Source of the DNA: Anaerolineaceae bacterium UBA5838
GTDB taxonomy: Bacteria; Chloroflexota; Anaerolineae; Anaerolineales; Anaerolineaceae
Reading direction: 5' to 3'
Assembly: GCA_002432795.1 (NCBI GenBank)
Contig: DJGU01000005.1
Span: forward strand, 1-9,752
DNA: 9,752 bases
The notes beneath the pieces are model-generated. The model saw nothing but the letters and a program-made list of their open reading frames with translations. It was not told the DNA's origin and searched no databases. This document shows, one piece after another, positions 8,003 to 9,752 of this stretch. Position numbers and translations under genes: made by a program. Numbering within the stretch: position 1 is the stretch's first letter; each line of letters begins with the position of its first letter.

Positions 8003-8021
8003 GGTTTCAATTGCTGAAACC
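8003..8021. promoter_or_regulatory. Inverted repeat in the elp3/methyltransferase divergent intergenic region
   Basis: GGTTTCA (8003-8009) and TGAAACC (8015-8021) are perfect 7-bp inverted arms separated by 5 bases, ATTGC. The element lies about midway in the 158-bp space between the divergent starts (7926 and 8085), where a shared operator for the two genes would be expected. No T run follows on either strand, so a terminator is less likely. No convincing promoter for elp3 was found here. Confidence 0.35.
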
Positions 8022-8069
8022 GATTTGGGCACCGGTCTGCGGTCACCCGATTCTGATTGCCTGACTTCC

Positions 8070-8078
8070 TGATAAAAT
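8070..8078 (+). promoter_or_regulatory. Extended -10 promoter of the methyltransferase gene, possibly leaderless
   Basis: TGA-TAAAAT is a TGn extension (8070-8072) joined to a 5/6 match to TATAAT (8073-8078). Normal spacing puts the transcription start about 7 bases downstream, at or next to the A of the ATG at 8085. No Shine-Dalgarno precedes that ATG. Both points fit a leaderless mRNA. No clear -35 is present. Confidence 0.4.
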
Positions 8079-8084
8079 CAGCAC

Positions 8085-8822
8085 ATGCAACCCGAATTGG
8101 TCGACAAGTTCCTGCGTCTGAACCAGGATTTCTACGCCACCTACGCGCAGTCTTTTGCTGCCACACGCCACAGCATCCAACCCGGCGTGCAGCGTTTGCT
8201 TCCACAGATTATGCGAGCCGAAGTGGTGCTGGATCTGGGCTGCGGAAATGGAAATCTGGCGGAACTGCTTAAAAGCGAAGGGTTTTGCGGAAATTACATA
8301 GGCGTTGATGAAAACGCCTATTTTCTTGAGCAGGCAGCAGCTGCCACGCAGGATGCCGCTTGCGGCAGTTACTCCTTCAGGCATGGCTCTCTGTCTACAT
8401 TTGACTGGATGGATGTAGTTGAACAGGCAGATACCATTTGCTCCTTCGCCACGCTGCATCACCTGCCCGGTGCTGCTCTGCACCAGCAGTTGTTTGCCTC
8501 AGTCACAGCCAAACTCCGCCACAATGGTCGTTTTTTTCTTTCCTGTTGGCAGGTGTTGGGAAACCAGCGCCTCGAAAAACACCTGGTCCCGTGGGGTCCG
8601 ATGGGAATCAAAATTGTATCTTTGGGTGAAGCTGATTTATTGATGGATTGGCGGGCTGATCCGGGCAAGCCAGCAAAGCTGCGCTATGTCCATCACTTTT
8701 CTCCCTCAGAATTACGCGCTTTGGGGGAATCTCAGGGGTTGATCCTTCAGGATGAGTTCTTTTCGGACGGCAAGGAAGGCAATTTAGGCTTATACCAGGT
8801 CTGGCAAAAACCTGATCTTTAA
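8085..8822 (+). CDS. SAM-dependent methyltransferase, Trm9/ALKBH8-like (putative cm5U34 tRNA carboxymethyl methylase)
   Basis: A 245-residue class I methyltransferase. VLDLGCGNGN (48-57) is SAM-binding motif I, and YIGVDEN (71-77) supplies the acidic residue of motif II. Several features recall the Trm9/ALKBH8 family beyond the generic fold: the N-terminal Y-x-x-Y-A-x-x-F-x-x-TR pattern (17-28), ATLHHLP (122-128), NGRFFLSCWQ (147-156), LVPW (167-170) and RYVHHFSPSEL (200-210), matching the IHHL, YCWA, LVPW and RYYHLYxxGEL blocks I recall from Trm9. Trm9 methylates the carboxylate of cm5U34 to give mcm5U, the step after Elp3. Its neighbour elp3 is divergently transcribed from a shared 158-bp region, which supports that assignment. 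Eukaryotic Trm9 needs the partner Trm112; none is visible here. An unrelated small-molecule methyltransferase remains possible. The start is the only reasonable ATG and lacks a Shine-Dalgarno. Confidence 0.75.
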   Translation: MQPELVDKFLRLNQDFYATYAQSFAATRHSIQPGVQRLLPQIMRAEVVLDLGCGNGNLAELLKSEGFCGNYIGVDENAYFLEQAAAATQDAACGSYSFRHGSLSTFDWMDVVEQADTICSFATLHHLPGAALHQQLFASVTAKLRHNGRFFLSCWQVLGNQRLEKHLVPWGPMGIKIVSLGEADLLMDWRADPGKPAKLRYVHHFSPSELRALGESQGLILQDEFFSDGKEGNLGLYQVWQKPDL

Positions 8823-9634
8823 CCTAAAGCAACGTCCAGCAGCATCATCACCGCAAACCCCAGCATGACCGCAATCGTTGGCACATCCGAGTGATCGCCT
8901 GCCGAGCGTTTCGCTTCAGGGATCAGCTCTTCCGCTACCACGTAAATCATCGCGCCGGCGGCAAATGCCAACGCATAAGGCAGCAGCCCGCGAATGGACA
9001 AAACCGCCCACGCCCCAATCACTGCTGCAATCGGCTCTACCAAACCAGAGAATTGCCCCAACATAAAAGCCTTATTGCGGCTGACGTTTTCACTGCGCAG
9101 CGGCATGGAAACAGCCATACCTTCAGGGAAGTTTTGAATCCCGATACCCAGCGCCAGGGCAATTGCCGAGCTGAGTGTTGCGCCATCAATACCGGCTGCC
9201 GCGGCGCCAAAAGCCACGCCCACCGCCAGACCTTCAGGGATGTTGTGCAGGGTGATCGCCACAACCAACAGAACACTCCGCTGCCACGAGCTCTTGACGC
9301 CCTCCGGCTGATCTTCTCCTGGGTGAAGGTGAGGCAGGAGCTTGTCCACCAGGAAAAGAAAAGCACCGCCAGCCAAAAAGCCCATTACTGCAGGAAACCA
9401 GGCTGGCACACCAATGCTTTCGGACATATCGATGGCAGGAGCAAGCAAAGAAAAATAACTTGCAGCAATCATGACCCCCGCCGCAAAACCAAGCATGGCA
9501 TCCAGCCATTTGCGGTTGATCTCCTTGCTAATAAAGACCCCCGCAGCGCCAAGGGCTGTCATGGCGTAGGTGAAGGCAGTGCCCAGCAGAGCTTGAATGA
9601 TGGGATTGAATTGGGCAAGTTTTTCGATAATCAT
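8819..9634 (-). CDS. ZIP-family divalent metal transporter (GufA/ZupT-like)
   Basis: A 271-residue inner-membrane protein with about eight hydrophobic segments, the usual size for bacterial ZIP transporters that import zinc or other divalent metals. The metal-site signatures are intact: TLHNIPEGLAVG (129-140; His130, Asn131, Glu134) in TM4 and IQNFPEGMAVSMP (166-178; Gln167, Asn168, Glu171) in TM5. Further acidic candidates are Glu200 in GLVEPIAAV and Glu235-Glu236 in VVAEELIPE. A short His-rich loop, PHLHPGED (101-108), joins TM3 and TM4. The second HNxPEG-type motif reading NFPEG is common in the GufA subgroup. The start at 9634 has GAGAG five bases upstream. The stop overlaps that of the convergent methyltransferase. 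Metal specificity cannot be read from the sequence, and no riboswitch or Zur-like site was recognised upstream. Confidence 0.92.
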   Translation of the reverse strand: MIIEKLAQFNPIIQALLGTAFTYAMTALGAAGVFISKEINRKWLDAMLGFAAGVMIAASYFSLLAPAIDMSESIGVPAWFPAVMGFLAGGAFLFLVDKLLPHLHPGEDQPEGVKSSWQRSVLLVVAITLHNIPEGLAVGVAFGAAAAGIDGATLSSAIALALGIGIQNFPEGMAVSMPLRSENVSRNKAFMLGQFSGLVEPIAAVIGAWAVLSIRGLLPYALAFAAGAMIYVVAEELIPEAKRSAGDHSDVPTIAVMLGFAVMMLLDVALG

Positions 9635-9679
9635 GGTTTCTCTCTGATGATAAGATTAGTTCGAAAGTTATTGTAAACG

Positions 9680-9752
9680 ATGAGCAAATTATTGGATAGT
9701 GACACAAAGAATATCCCTGCCGATTTGCAGAGAACACTTGAGATCTGCCTGG
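9680..9752 (+). CDS. Possible start of an unidentified gene, cut by the window edge
   Basis: An ATG at 9680, preceded by an in-frame TAA at 9674, opens 24 codons without a stop to the end of the window (MSKLLDSDTKNIPADLQRTL...). The residues look like a plausible soluble amphipathic N-terminus. No clear Shine-Dalgarno is present and only 45 bases separate it from the divergent ZIP start. Such a length stays open by chance fairly often. No family is recognised. Confidence 0.35.
   Translation, partial: MSKLLDSDTKNIPADLQRTLEICL

Noticed and set aside
8043..8483. Minus-strand open frame opposite the start of the methyltransferase
   Set aside because: It is antisense to the SAM-binding motifs of a clear methyltransferase and has no ribosome binding site or family signature.
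8891..9676. Long plus-strand open frame (261 codons) opposite the ZIP gene
   Set aside because: The minus-strand reading has intact ZIP metal-site motifs and membrane segments. The plus-strand translation is a low-complexity, Arg/His/Gln-rich antisense artefact.

Overview
The window looks like a chromosomal segment from a bacterium of the Chloroflexota, most likely class Anaerolineae. This is an inference from three things. It has a stand-alone bacterial Elp3, a gene known from Chloroflexota such as Dehalococcoides. It has a very large Sec-exported, beta-rich protein with PHxAYY-type propeller repeats. That protein ends in a short hydrophobic-Pro-hydrophobic-basic tail (FLPVILK), which I associate with exported proteins of this group. 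No rRNA, tRNA, CRISPR array, insertion sequence or phage gene is visible.

Layout. Positions 1-206 are an AT-rich leader with an extended -10 promoter, a 10-bp palindrome and a strong Shine-Dalgarno. At 207-6152 (+) is a 1981-residue secreted multidomain protein. It has a signal peptide, a probable seven-bladed propeller, CARDB-like, fibronectin-III-like and other Ig-like modules, a gingipain-type (C25, clan CD) cysteine peptidase domain interrupted by an FG-GAP-like propeller, then further beta-sandwich modules. A strong hairpin (6181-6207) lies between it and the convergent elp3 gene (6292-7926, -). A short divergent intergenic region separates elp3 from a SAM-dependent methyltransferase of Trm9/ALKBH8-like type (8085-8822, +). 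The methyltransferase stop codon overlaps the stop of a convergent ZIP-family metal transporter (8819-9634, -). The right edge may hold the first 24 codons of another plus-strand gene.

How the genes may work together. The most striking point is elp3 back to back with a Trm9-like methyltransferase. In eukaryotes Elp3 makes cm5U at wobble position 34 of tRNA and Trm9/ALKBH8 methylates it to the ester mcm5U. The pair suggests a minimal bacterial mcm5U pathway without the rest of Elongator. This is inferred from motifs and gene order and is not shown by the sequence alone. The peptidase-like protein and the metal transporter appear to be independent units. The peptidase-like gene and its leader are visibly more AT-rich than the elp3-to-ZIP segment.
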